From the NCBI GenBank assembly GCA_033762255.1, contig JANRLT010000042.1, positions 1 to 64,000 on the forward strand: DNA of 64,000 nucleotides, given 5' to 3'. The notes under the pieces were generated by a model. That model saw only the letters and a program-made list of their open reading frames with translations. It searched no databases and was not told the DNA's origin. The position numbers and the translations under genes are program-made. Positions 53,793 through 63,810 of the stretch are shown here, piece by piece; the stretch's first letter is position 1; each line of letters begins with the position of its first letter. Origin of the DNA: Pirellulales bacterium. Lineage in GTDB: Bacteria > Planctomycetota > Planctomycetia > Pirellulales > JALHPA01.

Positions 53793-56108
53793 TTACTTTG
53801 GCTCTTCCACGGTGGCGGGTAATGGCACGATCGCGTCTTTGCCATCGGGGGTAACTTTGATCGACGCGGTCCATTCGACGCTACCCGTTGTGCAGATCCC
53901 CTCGGGGCCTCCTTTGCAGATGTAATAATTCAGCGACACCTTCACGGTATCCTGGCCCATATCCGCCGCCAGTTTTAAGGGAATAACAAAGGTTTCCATT
54001 CCCTCGGTGTTTTTCCCCGCTTCGCCCAGGACCGTGCGATCAACGGGGCCGGTCTCTCCCTCTACTTCGACATAGTATATCGCCGGAGCCAGATTATTGA
54101 TTTTCCAATCCGTTGGCAGGGTAAGTTGAACTTTCAACTCTAATTGACCCTCCACGGGTTTAACCGTAACCGCTTCCAGCTTGATTTGTTGGGGATTGCG
54201 AAATTTGGGCTTCTTGGGCGGGTTGGCGGCCTCCATCACGGGAGCGGGAGGTTGCAGCCCCGCTATCGCCAGGGTTCCAGTGGTGCCGTCGGCCAGGTCA
54301 ATCACGCGGATCAGGTGATTATTTGTATCGGCCACGTAGACTTTTCCAGCGGCCACGGCCAAGCCCGCCGGTTCGTCAAATTCGGCCAATTTGCCGTCAG
54401 TTTTCCCCGGTTTGCCGGTCCCCGCCAACGTGGTAATCGATTTGGCGGTCAGATCGATTTGCTTAATTTTGTTGTTGTACGTATCGGCCACAAAGAGTTG
54501 ATTTTGATCCGCCGCCACGCCCAGGCAATGCTGCAGGCGGGCTTTTTCCACGGGACCATCGACATCTCCAAAGACAAACAAGGCGTCTGGCTGGTTGGCG
54601 GCCCCGACAATGGTGCGGACCTTCCCCTGCGGATTATCAGGAAGGGGAACACCGCGAATGGCGCTCCCCTCGGAATCGGCCACAAAGAGTTCTTGCCCCA
54701 GGATCGCCAAGCCACTGGGTTGGGCAAAGGCGGAGCTGCCGCGTTGAAAGGGGCGTTCAGGCAACAGCGCGCCATCGCTAAGGTGTTCGCGTCCGCTGCC
54801 GGCGTAGGGGCCGATTTCGGACTGGTCCAGGGGCATGCGCCAAATTTGGTGTGGTCCGGCCATGGCAATCAGCAAATCCGTCCCCACCAGTTTAACGTCC
54901 CAGGGACTATTCAGGCTGGTTTTTAACGGCGGCCCGACAAACCGCTCAGGGAGTTTGGCAAACGGGCTAAGGAGCATTTCCTCCGTCAAGCCCGGCCAGG
55001 GAAGGTGGCTCTGGCGCCCATCTCCGGCGATGGTCGTAACCGTTTGCTGGGCAAGGTCGATTTTGCGCAGCAGATGGTTGTCGGTATCGGCCACATAGAG
55101 GGTGTTATCCCGCAGATCCAACCCCTGCGGATTTTGAAACGTCGCCAGCGAAAAATTTCCATCATCCCGCCCGGCAACTCCCTTGCCAATGATTTGGAGC
55201 AGTTTGCCCGTCAAGTCGGTCACGATAATGCGGTGGTGGTTGCTATCGGCGATAAACAACCGGCCCCCGGGGGCGTCGGCCAGGATTTTGCCGGGAAAAC
55301 GCAGCGGGGTTTTGGCCGCTTTGCTCGCTTCCAGGGCAAAGTTTAACGGCTTTTTGTCAAGAAGTTTGTTTTGCTCATAATAAGGAAGGGCCGTTTTGAG
55401 AAATTGATCCAATGATTCAAAATCAACTTCGCCGCTGTGCACTCCCACCAAGTTTCCCTCTGGGTCGATAATTCGCAGACTGGGCCAGCTATTAACAAAA
55501 TACGTGTCCCATATCTTATGCTCGGCGTCGTTCACCACGGGGTGTTCAATGTTGTACCGCAGGATCGCCTCGCGGATGTTGGCCGTGTCTTGCTCGGTGT
55601 CAAATTTGGCCGAATGAACGCCGATCACCACCAATTCACCAGGATAAGCCTGCTCCAGCTTCTTTAGCTCCGGTAAAATATGCAGGCAATTAATGCAGCA
55701 GTAGGTCCAAAAGTCCAGCAATACAAACTTACCCCGTAAATCGCGAATATCCAGCGGCTCGGCCGTGTTCAGCCACTGAGCACCTATATTTAGCGATGGA
55801 GCCTTGATCCGCCGGGGAAAGGGATGCGGCAACGGCCCTGCCGCAACACCAGCCGGGGCGGGATTAGCCTGGGGCGCGGCGGGCTCCGCGGCGGGAGTGT
55901 TGCTGGCGGCGGGAGGCGTGTCCGCTGCCGCCGGAGTTTCGCTTTGTGCTGCGGCGGGCAATGCAGGCTCGGCGGCCCAGATAAGGCTACAAAGCAAGCA
56001 GGCCAGAGCCAGTCCCCAGCCCCCTGGAATGACGGTTTTTACCGAAATGGCGAAGGATGGATTAATCCCCACCCCCTGTTTTCCCCTCATCGATGTAAAA
56101 TTCCACAT
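53793..56108 (-). CDS. Thioredoxin-NHL repeat protein, NHLRC2-like, exported
   Basis: A 771-aa protein. A signal segment (about 25-46) and a long Ala/Pro-rich linker (47-95) precede a thioredoxin-like domain with FWTYCCINCLH (Cys138-Ile-Asn-Cys141), the active-site form seen in NHLRC2. An NHL beta-propeller (about 260-620) follows with repeated VADTDNHLLRKID, VADTYNNKIKQID and VADTNNHLIRVID, then a C-terminal beta domain (640-771) that resembles a DsbD N-terminal-like fold. ATG 56108 has AAGGA about 9 nt upstream; ATG 56126 has none. Probably a periplasmic redox protein; substrate unknown. Single gene. Confidence 0.82.
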   Translation of the reverse strand: MWNFTSMRGKQGVGINPSFAISVKTVIPGGWGLALACLLCSLIWAAEPALPAAAQSETPAAADTPPAASNTPAAEPAAPQANPAPAGVAAGPLPHPFPRRIKAPSLNIGAQWLNTAEPLDIRDLRGKFVLLDFWTYCCINCLHILPELKKLEQAYPGELVVIGVHSAKFDTEQDTANIREAILRYNIEHPVVNDAEHKIWDTYFVNSWPSLRIIDPEGNLVGVHSGEVDFESLDQFLKTALPYYEQNKLLDKKPLNFALEASKAAKTPLRFPGKILADAPGGRLFIADSNHHRIIVTDLTGKLLQIIGKGVAGRDDGNFSLATFQNPQGLDLRDNTLYVADTDNHLLRKIDLAQQTVTTIAGDGRQSHLPWPGLTEEMLLSPFAKLPERFVGPPLKTSLNSPWDVKLVGTDLLIAMAGPHQIWRMPLDQSEIGPYAGSGREHLSDGALLPERPFQRGSSAFAQPSGLAILGQELFVADSEGSAIRGVPLPDNPQGKVRTIVGAANQPDALFVFGDVDGPVEKARLQHCLGVAADQNQLFVADTYNNKIKQIDLTAKSITTLAGTGKPGKTDGKLAEFDEPAGLAVAAGKVYVADTNNHLIRVIDLADGTTGTLAIAGLQPPAPVMEAANPPKKPKFRNPQQIKLEAVTVKPVEGQLELKVQLTLPTDWKINNLAPAIYYVEVEGETGPVDRTVLGEAGKNTEGMETFVIPLKLAADMGQDTVKVSLNYYICKGGPEGICTTGSVEWTASIKVTPDGKDAIVPLPATVEEPK

Positions 56109-56517
56109 GCGGCTAATTCCTTGCATGTTGAGAGCTAAATGGCGGTAAAAATGACGTCTGTCCAGAGAAGGTCAAAATTTGGGTTCGAGGCTGTGGCTGC
56201 CAGGGGGCCTGAACACCCCCTTAATTTACTGGTTGGAATGGGACTTTCGCAAATCATTCCCGTCAAAAGAGAGCGAAAAACTCTCATTCTTCCCGGCGCG
56301 TCCGAAATAACGGACGGGAGAGTCCAGATCCGCTATTTTGCGCATATCCCCTAGGGTCCGATTTATACTTGTGATAGGCATGCCTGGCATGAATGTTACA
56401 AACGCTGTGCTAGCGAAGAATTCGTAGAACTTATCTAAGGAATAGGTAAAATTTTCCGGTTTCGGGAAGTTTTATTCCGAAATGGTAAGGGTAATTGTGA
56501 GAATGTGGCTATCGACG

Positions 56518-56546
56518 TTGACACCCGCCCCGAATCGCCCTAGATT
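56518..56546 (+). promoter_or_regulatory. promoter of the DUF1573 gene
   Basis: A perfect -35 TTGACA (56518-56523), a 17-nt spacer and TAGATT (56541-56546, 4/6 to TATAAT). The expected start lies about 110 nt before the GTG at 56665. The rest of the spacer 56109-56664 shows no gene. Confidence 0.55.
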
Positions 56547-56664
56547 GCGCTATAGAGGCAAATTGCAAAGTTATATCTTAAATCTTACTTCCTAACACAA
56601 TTTTTTGTTCATCCCATTGCGACGCATCGAGGGATGGAATTCGTCGCTGGCAGGAGATGTTTTT

Positions 56665-58083
56665 GTGCGTTTCTTCGCTTTGACTATCTTGGTGGTGTGC
56701 GGAATCTGCTCGGTTGGGACCGTTGAGTGCCAAGCCGAAGATTGGGCACGTAAAATGTTCTCCCAAACCAGCCACGAATTTGGCACGGTGGCGTTTGGCG
56801 CAAAGACCGAGTTTCGCTTTAAACTAAAAAATCTGTATGTCGAAGACCTGCACATCACCGGCGTGCGCAGCAGTTGCGGTTGCACCACCCCCGCGATTGT
56901 CCTTCCCGGTGAAAGCAAGCCGCTCAACGAACTTACCTTAAAGACCTACGAATCCGGCGAAATCCTCGCGACATTTAACACGCACAAAATGACGGGTTAT
57001 AAATCCGCGACCTTGACGGTGACGATTGACCGCCCGTTTCCCGCGGAAGTGCAATTGCAGGTAAAGGGTCAAATCTTGACCGAGATCGCGGTAAATCCGA
57101 ATTTTGTCGATCTTTCCACCGTCAACCAAGGGAGCGCCGCCGAAAAGGTGGTCACTGTCACCCGGACCGGCCGCCGCGACTGGAAGATTAACGATGTGCG
57201 CTGCGTTAACACGAACTTTGAAGTGGAAGTCGTGGAAAAAGCCCGTACGCTATCATCGGTAAATTACGACCTGAAAGTGCGTCTGAAAGAAAATGCGCCC
57301 GCCGGCGTCATTAATGATCAGTTGGTCCTGGTTACTAATGACGACCGCATGCCGCAATTTCCCATTCAGGTTCAAGGAGAGGTAAAACCCGAAATCAGCC
57401 TAACCCCCAATTTATGGATGGCTGGCTCGCTTAACCCCGGTGACGAAGTAAAACGGGTGTTGGTGGTCCGCAATAATCGCCAGCAACCCTTCAAGATTGT
57501 CAATTTGTCCTGTGAAGACACGGGCGTTCAATTTAAACCCTTAAACGTCGATTCTCCGGCAAAACCGACCCACATTATTCCCATCACGTTGGTGGCCCAA
57601 GCCACCCCTGGCAAACAGTCGGCCAAATTGCGGATTGAAACCGATTTGGGCGCTCTACCGCAAGAAATGACGATCACCTATTTGGTGCGCGGCACGCCGA
57701 CAACGAATCCCCCGCCAGCAGAGGGGGGAACCAATAACCAAGTAGGAAACCAAAATCAGAACAAACCCGCGGTCAAATCCGAGGCGACCACGGCCAAGCC
57801 GAACACGGGTGCGGCGGTCAGTGTTATGAAACAAATCACCCCCGCCGCCTCGGGCGCCGTGGCGACAGACACACAAGTGGCCGTAGTGGGTAATTTGGTC
57901 GCGGAAACGGCAAATTTGCTTCCTGACGCAACTGCCCCGATTACCGTGCAAAAACCGATCACCGACGCCGCGGTTCAACCCGCCACCCAACCCACCGCGG
58001 TTCAAGGCAGTTCCGCGGCAAATCGCAATCCTTCCCCCCCCCGCACTCCCACTCCCCCGAGGCGTCTCTTTCGCAATCGATAA
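56665..58083 (+). CDS. Exported DUF1573-family protein
   Basis: A 472-aa protein. GTG 56665 lies 8 nt after AGGAG and opens a signal peptide (FFALTILVVCGICSVGTVECQA, split by its basic start). The DUF1573 Ig-like domain follows with FSQTSHEFGTVAFGAKTEF, then SSCGCTTPAIVLPGES, where the double Cys is conserved in the family. Two or three more Ig-like domains run to about residue 360. The C-terminal 110 residues are Pro/Thr/Asn-rich and end basic (RRLFRNR), probably disordered. Secreted or periplasmic, function unknown. Its promoter is visible upstream. Confidence 0.83.
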   Translation: MRFFALTILVVCGICSVGTVECQAEDWARKMFSQTSHEFGTVAFGAKTEFRFKLKNLYVEDLHITGVRSSCGCTTPAIVLPGESKPLNELTLKTYESGEILATFNTHKMTGYKSATLTVTIDRPFPAEVQLQVKGQILTEIAVNPNFVDLSTVNQGSAAEKVVTVTRTGRRDWKINDVRCVNTNFEVEVVEKARTLSSVNYDLKVRLKENAPAGVINDQLVLVTNDDRMPQFPIQVQGEVKPEISLTPNLWMAGSLNPGDEVKRVLVVRNNRQQPFKIVNLSCEDTGVQFKPLNVDSPAKPTHIIPITLVAQATPGKQSAKLRIETDLGALPQEMTITYLVRGTPTTNPPPAEGGTNNQVGNQNQNKPAVKSEATTAKPNTGAAVSVMKQITPAASGAVATDTQVAVVGNLVAETANLLPDATAPITVQKPITDAAVQPATQPTAVQGSSAANRNPSPPRTPTPPRRLFRNR

Positions 58084-58175
58084 TGCGGACCAGGAGACTG
58101 CGTTGGCTGTTTATTATGGTTGGCTGTTCATTATGTGGTTGGCAGTAGCATAAGAATAAAGCCAAATTCAACGCG

Positions 58176-59672
58176 TTAATCCAATTGCCGCAATTGCTTT
58201 TGGGCGTTTGCCAACTCTTGGCGGGCTTTTTGTTCGGCGGCTACCGCGGACTCGTGTGATTTTTCAGCTTTGTCCAGGGAATCCCGCAGTTTCTCGCTAG
58301 GTTCGTCGGTTTTTTCCAATTCCGCGCGCAGCTTTTCGACTTCTTCGTTGGTGGCCGCCTGGGATTTTTCCGCGCTAGCCAGAGCTTCTTGTAGTTGTTG
58401 AATTTTTTCGCGCAGACGGTCGGCGTTTGTCCCTTGCAACTCGGGCCCGGCGGGATGTTTACCCGTTTGCAATTCGCGCAAAGCCTCTTGGACCACGTTG
58501 GCGGGGAGGGCATAACTGGCCACGCGATCCGCCCGTGCAATATTGATTCCCGCCACTTTGCCATCCAAATCCACCACCGGTCCCCCGCACTGATAAGGCC
58601 GTAGCACCGTGTCATGTTGCAAGGCCTGGGCAAAGCCGCCGCGCCGCTCGCTCAGGTCGCCCGCCAGGCGTTCATCTTCTGTCCTGCGAAATCCGCGGGC
58701 TGTTACCGGGCGGCCGGTTTCGGGTCGGCCTAGCGTCGCGCCAATCTCCAGCTTCGTCCCATTTCGTAGGATTTTTAGGCTTAGTTTTTCACCAGGACGA
58801 AAATTGCCAATCAACTCAATCATCGACTCGCGGGATTTTACCTCCCACTCGTTGACCTGCAAAATCACGTCATTCACCAGTAGTCCCGCCTGCTCCGCGG
58901 CGCTCCCTTCCAGGACTCGTTCGATTTTTGGACCGCGATCGGTCTGCCCCAGCAAAATACCCAAAATGCCGCTAGGGGCGGAAATTTTTCGCGGAGCGAC
59001 ACTGACCACGCCCAGGGCCACGACATCGCCGTTACCATCGGGCGTAATCAGGAAATTTCCCAAGGGGGGTGTTTCAGCCTTGCGCCAGTCCGCGGGAGCA
59101 AGGTTGGGGGCGTCGATTTTTCCCAGGGCCAGGTCATGTTCCCGCAGGACGCCTAGAACGGTGAGGGGGTATTTTTTGCCACCCGCCACCTGGCAAGTAA
59201 TGTGCCCCTTTAATTGGCTGGCTTTGGTCAAAATTTGCCCGTCGGCGTTGACGATCAGCCCCAGCGTCGCGGGCTCGTTATCACAATAAATCCGCACCAC
59301 GCTCTTAGAGGTTTGGGCCACGATGGGGCGAAAGGTGTCCTTGATGCGGGTATGGTTTTTACCCTCGTCGCCAGGATAGCGCACGGCATCTCGGCGGGTC
59401 AATTGATCCCAAAAACCGGGTCCCCAAGACCGTTCTGGCCCGTCGCGCCCCGGCGCGGGGCGTTCCGCGGGAGGAGCGGCCTCGTCCACAAAGTACCAAT
59501 CATCGGCAAAGCGGCTAGAAACCACACGGTCCACCGACCATAGATCCGGCCAATTTGTCGTCCCGACGGTCAAGCCTGTCAGTTCTCCGCCGGATTGCCA
59601 CAGCCAACCCAGGCCGCCAGCCAGGCCACAAACAATCATCCCCGTTTTTAACCAACCCGCGCAACATTTCAT
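58176..59672 (-). CDS. Pseudo-HtrA: inactive trypsin-like domain with inserted PDZ and coiled-coil tail
   Basis: A 498-aa exported protein (one hydrophobic N-terminal segment, about 10-26). Residues 110-230 look like the first half of an HtrA protease: ILTKASQLKG has Ser152 where His belongs, and EHDLALGKI keeps Asp180. A PDZ domain follows (235-312), and then the second half with YQCGGPVVDLDG, Cys362 replacing the catalytic Ser. The last 80 residues form a coiled coil rich in Glu, Lys and Ala. ATG 59672 avoids overlap with the upstream gene. It lies 55 bp after the active HtrA gene, same strand, so probably one operon. Confidence 0.82.
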   Translation of the reverse strand: MKCCAGWLKTGMIVCGLAGGLGWLWQSGGELTGLTVGTTNWPDLWSVDRVVSSRFADDWYFVDEAAPPAERPAPGRDGPERSWGPGFWDQLTRRDAVRYPGDEGKNHTRIKDTFRPIVAQTSKSVVRIYCDNEPATLGLIVNADGQILTKASQLKGHITCQVAGGKKYPLTVLGVLREHDLALGKIDAPNLAPADWRKAETPPLGNFLITPDGNGDVVALGVVSVAPRKISAPSGILGILLGQTDRGPKIERVLEGSAAEQAGLLVNDVILQVNEWEVKSRESMIELIGNFRPGEKLSLKILRNGTKLEIGATLGRPETGRPVTARGFRRTEDERLAGDLSERRGGFAQALQHDTVLRPYQCGGPVVDLDGKVAGINIARADRVASYALPANVVQEALRELQTGKHPAGPELQGTNADRLREKIQQLQEALASAEKSQAATNEEVEKLRAELEKTDEPSEKLRDSLDKAEKSHESAVAAEQKARQELANAQKQLRQLD

Positions 59673-59727
59673 GGAGATAAATCCGCTATTTATGAAAAAA
59701 ATTTGCTGGAAAAGAGGGGCCAAGGGA

Positions 59728-60825
59728 TCAATTGGCGGGACGTGTCCCAATTTTCACTTTGAGGTCCAAGGTTTCGGTCCCGCGCAGCACGCTTAACTTT
59801 GCCGTTTGCCCCGGCTTGAGCTGGCGGACGGCCGCCGCCAATTCGTCAAATGATTTGAGTTCCTGGTCGTTAATTTTGGTAATCACGTCCCCTCCCTTTA
59901 GCCCCGCCCGTTCCGCGGGAGAACCAGGATTAACCGCGGCCAGTTGGGCCTTGTCCGTCACTTCGGTATCGCCTATCACCCCTAAATACGGTCCCGTGGG
60001 GGTAATATCCCGTCCCCAGACTTCGCCTTTGACCAGACGGTCCCAATCATCTTGAAACAGGGAAATCGGCACATGCAAATTGGAGGTCAACGCTCCGGAA
60101 ATTCGACTATGAATTCCCACAACTTCGCCGTTCAGGTTAAATAATGGACCGCCGGAATCCCCGGGCATGATCGTGCAATCGGAGACCACGACCGAACGCC
60201 GCGCGGACAAGACCCGTCCAAAGCGAACGACCGGGGTGCGGTCTTTTTGAAAGCCGCCGGGATGTCCCGTGCTGATGACCCAGGTCCCCGTGCGCACTTG
60301 ATTATAGTCACCTAAGGGAATAAAGGGTAAATCGCGGGGGTTGTCAATTTTCATCAGGCCAGCGTCGGTATCATGGTTGGCCCCCAGCGTCTTCCCCGAC
60401 AGAACTTTGCCATCGGGCAAAATAAACGTCGCTTCCTGGCCGGCTGTTCCGGCCACATGCGCGGCGGTCAGCACATGCCCCTCTTTGTCGATAATGACAC
60501 CACTGCCGGCGGAATTGCCAATTTGCACCCCGACAGTGGCCGCATTAAGTTTTGGCAATAAGGTAGTGATCGCCTTTTCCAGGGTTTTTAAGTCTTCCAC
60601 CGACTTAGGGGCGCCCGCGCGCAAAAAATCGGGCTGCTGCTCGCGGCTTTCCGCCACGGGAGCTTCTTTAGAAACAGACGCAATTTTGTTCCCTGCGGGG
60701 GCGGCGGCGGGGGTAGCGGGCTTGTTCGCCGTCGCGGGCTGGGCTGTCAAATGGCTAGGCCCGCTGCCACACACAACGAGCAGCAAAACAGCCGTCATTA
60801 TCCGCCAACATTGCGGAGTGAACAT
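59728..60825 (-). CDS. HtrA/DegP-type serine protease with PDZ
   Basis: A 365-aa exported protease. Signal peptide about 1-28, Ala/Pro linker, trypsin-like domain with His123 (LTAAHVAG), Asp154 (TDAGLMKID) and Ser224 (MPGDSGGPLFN), all in place. One PDZ domain follows (about 265-360) with AERAGLKGGDVITKIND. DegP/S homologues degrade misfolded envelope proteins. ATG 60825 begins MFTPQCWRIMTAV. It is the upstream member of a two-gene unit with a catalytically dead relative. Whether the pair forms a complex is not known. Confidence 0.9.
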   Translation of the reverse strand: MFTPQCWRIMTAVLLLVVCGSGPSHLTAQPATANKPATPAAAPAGNKIASVSKEAPVAESREQQPDFLRAGAPKSVEDLKTLEKAITTLLPKLNAATVGVQIGNSAGSGVIIDKEGHVLTAAHVAGTAGQEATFILPDGKVLSGKTLGANHDTDAGLMKIDNPRDLPFIPLGDYNQVRTGTWVISTGHPGGFQKDRTPVVRFGRVLSARRSVVVSDCTIMPGDSGGPLFNLNGEVVGIHSRISGALTSNLHVPISLFQDDWDRLVKGEVWGRDITPTGPYLGVIGDTEVTDKAQLAAVNPGSPAERAGLKGGDVITKINDQELKSFDELAAAVRQLKPGQTAKLSVLRGTETLDLKVKIGTRPAN

Positions 60826-60998
60826 AAGAGGCCTTCAACAAAAAGCGGAAATTACCGGTAAATCAACAGTCCGCTGGCGGGAGATCTGCAAGTCGTCGCC
60901 TTCCCTACAAAGGGCCAAGTGCAAAATATGCACCTGGCGGCTGGTTGATGCGCGCTGGAACCAACACTGTATTTAACCCAAGGGATCGGGGTTTCGCC

Positions 60999-61030
60999 AG
61001 AAATTTTTTACCAGTCGGGTAAAAATTTCT
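60999..61030. terminator. AT-rich inverted repeat between TPR and htrA genes
   Basis: AGAAATTTTTTACC and GGTAAAAATTTCT pair with one bulge across a short AGTCG centre. In the gap 60826-61141 it lies downstream of the minus-strand TPR gene and upstream of htrA, so it may end the TPR transcript. The rest of the gap shows nothing. Confidence 0.4.
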
Positions 61031-61141
61031 ACGCACGGCGCGGAACTTTTGCTCGCCAAGGCAAAAAACGGGAATAAGATAATTTACCTAAAACAGATTT
61101 CAGTACTTTACAAATGCCCGCGGCTGGCGGCACCACTAGCT

Positions 61142-61459
61142 TTATCGTGTCTGCTGTAACATACGCGAGCGGGCCATGGCTTCCTCGGCCTCGGGTATTT
61201 TGCCAGCCCGCATAAACGTCACACTCATGGAGGTAAAGCTAAACGGGTCATTGGGTTCCAGCTCGCAAACGCGCAGGCCATGCTGGACCGCCTCGGCATG
61301 CTTCCCTTGGCGGGTGTACAGCACTGAAAGCGCCGTGTGGGTCAAGGCGTGGTTGGGGTCAACGCCCAGTGCTTCGTGCAGTTTATTGATCGCGGCATCA
61401 ATTTGGCCGGCTTCCTTTAATTCGTCGGCGGCGTTATACAGTTCGTCGGCGGTGGACAT
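61142..61459 (-). CDS. Small TPR protein
   Basis: A 105-aa protein made of about two and a half tetratricopeptide repeats: STADELYNAADELKEAGQID, then ALGVDPNHALTHTALSVLYTR and LEPNDPFSFTSMSVTFMRAGK. The A/G and Pro positions of TPR helices are present. ATG 61459 is chosen over a start at 61615 whose extra 52 residues lack TPR or other features. It is a cytosolic scaffold whose partner is unknown. 61460-61988 to its left, between it and lpxA, holds no gene. Confidence 0.8.
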   Translation of the reverse strand: MSTADELYNAADELKEAGQIDAAINKLHEALGVDPNHALTHTALSVLYTRQGKHAEAVQHGLRVCELEPNDPFSFTSMSVTFMRAGKIPEAEEAMARSRMLQQTR

Positions 61460-61988
61460 GGATGGCACGTGCTTGGCAAAAGGCAAAAAATTTGTTTGGA
61501 ATATAAGCTCCCCAGTCGGTATTTTACGCGGGATGATGCTAGCTGGGTAGCGGTCAGGGGGGAGAAGCGAACCACCCACCAGCGGTTTTGCTAGCGGAAC
61601 AGAAGACCGCACCAAAAAGCGACAAACTCAACTCCCGAGCAAGTGATGGGACAGGCTCCACCCAGCATTTCCCGCTGGACCGGGCTATTTTGCCCGGTCT
61701 ACCCACGATTGGCTATAGCGGGGTTGGCACAGATTGCCTGACCGTCAGTTCCTGACAATTGGCATAGGGAAATTTGGGGACGCTCGATATAGTCGTCACT
61801 TCCGCGTGAATTGTTGCGGTCGTTGCGGTCGATACAGTCCAAACAGCCCGCGGATGATAGCAGATTTATCAAGCGGAATGGCCGGTGCGGCGGAAGGATT
61901 TGCCCCCTGGCCAGAGATTCGCTTGATTCGCCAGCCCGGTTCCCGCGGACTTTTCATTGTCATGCATTAAAGTTGAAGGAACACCACG

Positions 61989-62867
61989 GTGAGCATCCAC
62001 CCGTTGGCCGCAGTTAGCCCCGCAGCCCGTTTGGCCGCAGATGTGACAATCGGCCCGTTTGCCGTCGTCGAGGACGATGTCGAAATCGGTCCCGGTTGCA
62101 AAATCGCCGCCCACGCCGTCATCAAAACCGGGACCAGGATGGGGGCCAATAACGAAGTTTGCGAGCAATCGGTGATCGGCGGACACCCCCAGCACCTGAA
62201 AAAAACCGACTCGCTGGGTCTGCTGCGGATCGGCGAAAATAACGTGTTTCGCGAATTCTGCACGGTGCATCGCGCGCTCAAGCCCGAAAATGCCACGCAA
62301 ATCGGCGACAACAATCTCTTTATGGCCTGTGCCCATATCGCACATGATTGCCGGATTGGCAATCAGATTGTCGTGGCCAACAATGTTTTGTTTGCCGGGC
62401 ATGTCACGGTCGAAGACCGGGCGTTTATCTCCGGTGCGGTTGGCGTGCATCAATTTTGCCGGATCGGCACGCTGGCCATGGTGGGGGGTCACGCCCGCGT
62501 GATCCAGGACATCCCCCCCTATACTCTGGTCGATGGTCAAACCGGTGACGTTTGCGGGTTGAATCTGGTCGGATTGCGGAGAGGCGGCTACACCACCGAC
62601 CAAATCGCCCAATTAAAGGCCGCTTATCGGGTGATTTACCGTCGTGGGCACAAGTGGACCGATATGTTAGAGACCTTGCGTCGGGATTTTGCCACGGGTC
62701 CCGCCGCAATTTACCACGTCTTTTTAAGCCAGGGGACCCGCGGCATCGCGCAAGAACGCCGCATGCCGCCCAATGCCACACTCAAACTGCGGGCGGACGG
62801 CGAAGGCCCCGCCATCGCGGCGGAAGCCACCGTCCCGGCGGCGGAACCCCGCAGCAAAGTTGGGTAA
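61989..62867 (+). CDS. lpxA: UDP-N-acetylglucosamine acyltransferase
   Basis: A 292-aa left-handed beta-helix (hexapeptide repeat) enzyme, the first step of lipid A synthesis: 3-hydroxyacyl transfer from ACP to UDP-GlcNAc. CAHIAHDCRIGN carries the catalytic His119 (His125 in E. coli), followed by GAVGVHQFCRIG and IPPYTLVDGQ. Length is slightly above the E. coli 262 because of an Ala/Pro-rich tail. GTG 61989 follows AAGGA. Only lpxA of the lipid A set is present here. It shows that the host can start lipid A synthesis. It is convergent with the sensor kinase. Confidence 0.92.
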   Translation: MSIHPLAAVSPAARLAADVTIGPFAVVEDDVEIGPGCKIAAHAVIKTGTRMGANNEVCEQSVIGGHPQHLKKTDSLGLLRIGENNVFREFCTVHRALKPENATQIGDNNLFMACAHIAHDCRIGNQIVVANNVLFAGHVTVEDRAFISGAVGVHQFCRIGTLAMVGGHARVIQDIPPYTLVDGQTGDVCGLNLVGLRRGGYTTDQIAQLKAAYRVIYRRGHKWTDMLETLRRDFATGPAAIYHVFLSQGTRGIAQERRMPPNATLKLRADGEGPAIAAEATVPAAEPRSKVG

Positions 62868-62879
62868 AGGGTCGGTGCG

Positions 62880-63803
62880 TTAGGGATTAGTCGCCATTTG
62901 CGGAAAATGTCCCGCGAATTCTACCTCAAACGCGGTGCCGGGCTGATTTCCCCGGCCCAGCACCTGCACCCGCCCCCCCAATCGCTGGACCAATTCGCGC
63001 ACGATGTAGAGGCCCAGGCCGGTCCCCGCCTGCTGCCGCTCTAGCTCGTTTCCCAGCCGGACAAAACGGCCAAAGATTTTGCGGCGCAAATGGCTGGGAA
63101 TACCGGGGCCGTTATCACTAATGCGAATTCCCACGCGCTGCGCGCGGGGAGCGTAGGTTTCAATTTCGACGGCGGGTTCCTTGCCGCCATATTTGAGCGC
63201 GTTGTCGATTAGATTGCGAAAGATAATTTCAAATTCCTTAGCCCGGCCGCGGGCTTCCACGGGGCGCAGACGCAGGCGGACGGTCTCGGGGGGCAGGCGG
63301 TAATCGCGGCAGGCGGACGCGGCGCAGCGTTCCAAAATCGCCGCCAGATCAACATCCTCGAGCGGCATCTCGATTTCTTTCTTTTCCAGCCGCGCGGCGT
63401 CCAGCAGATGATCGATCAAATGATCCAGACCCCGCAGCACCTCCATCATTGATTGATGAATCTCCGTCACTTGAGCCTCGGGCAATTTGCGCTTTTCCAG
63501 CGTCTGCAAATACAACTTGAGCGAGGCGATCGGGCTTTTCAGCTCGTGGGTGACGCTATCAATAAAATTTGATTGCCGCTGCGTCAGGCGCACGGCCTTG
63601 ATCGATAGCCAGAGATACATGCTGACCCCGACCAGCACCACCACAAAAAGCGTCGTTCCGACCGCCAACAACGTGTAAAAAAGACCCGCGGATTCCCCTT
63701 GCGCGGCCAGGGAGTTGACGACAATCCACCCCACGGTAAGCGTGACCAATAGCACGATCAACGTGACGCCCAGCGCAATCGGCCAAGAAATCGAGCGGCG
63801 CAT
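62880..63803 (-). CDS. Sensor histidine kinase
   Basis: A 307-aa membrane kinase. Two helices (about 7-30 and 43-68) enclose a very short outside loop. The HisKA H-box follows with the phosphoacceptor His86 in SVTHELKSPIASL, then the HATPase domain with N-box RNLIDNALKYGG, SDNGPGIP and GTGLGLYI. The response regulator is not in view; it may lie just beyond the right edge, upstream on this strand. Stimulus unknown; a small loop suggests membrane or intracellular sensing. No ribosome-binding site is clear at ATG 63803. Confidence 0.88.
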   Translation of the reverse strand: MRRSISWPIALGVTLIVLLVTLTVGWIVVNSLAAQGESAGLFYTLLAVGTTLFVVVLVGVSMYLWLSIKAVRLTQRQSNFIDSVTHELKSPIASLKLYLQTLEKRKLPEAQVTEIHQSMMEVLRGLDHLIDHLLDAARLEKKEIEMPLEDVDLAAILERCAASACRDYRLPPETVRLRLRPVEARGRAKEFEIIFRNLIDNALKYGGKEPAVEIETYAPRAQRVGIRISDNGPGIPSHLRRKIFGRFVRLGNELERQQAGTGLGLYIVRELVQRLGGRVQVLGRGNQPGTAFEVEFAGHFPQMATNP

Positions 63804-63810
63804 GGGAAAT

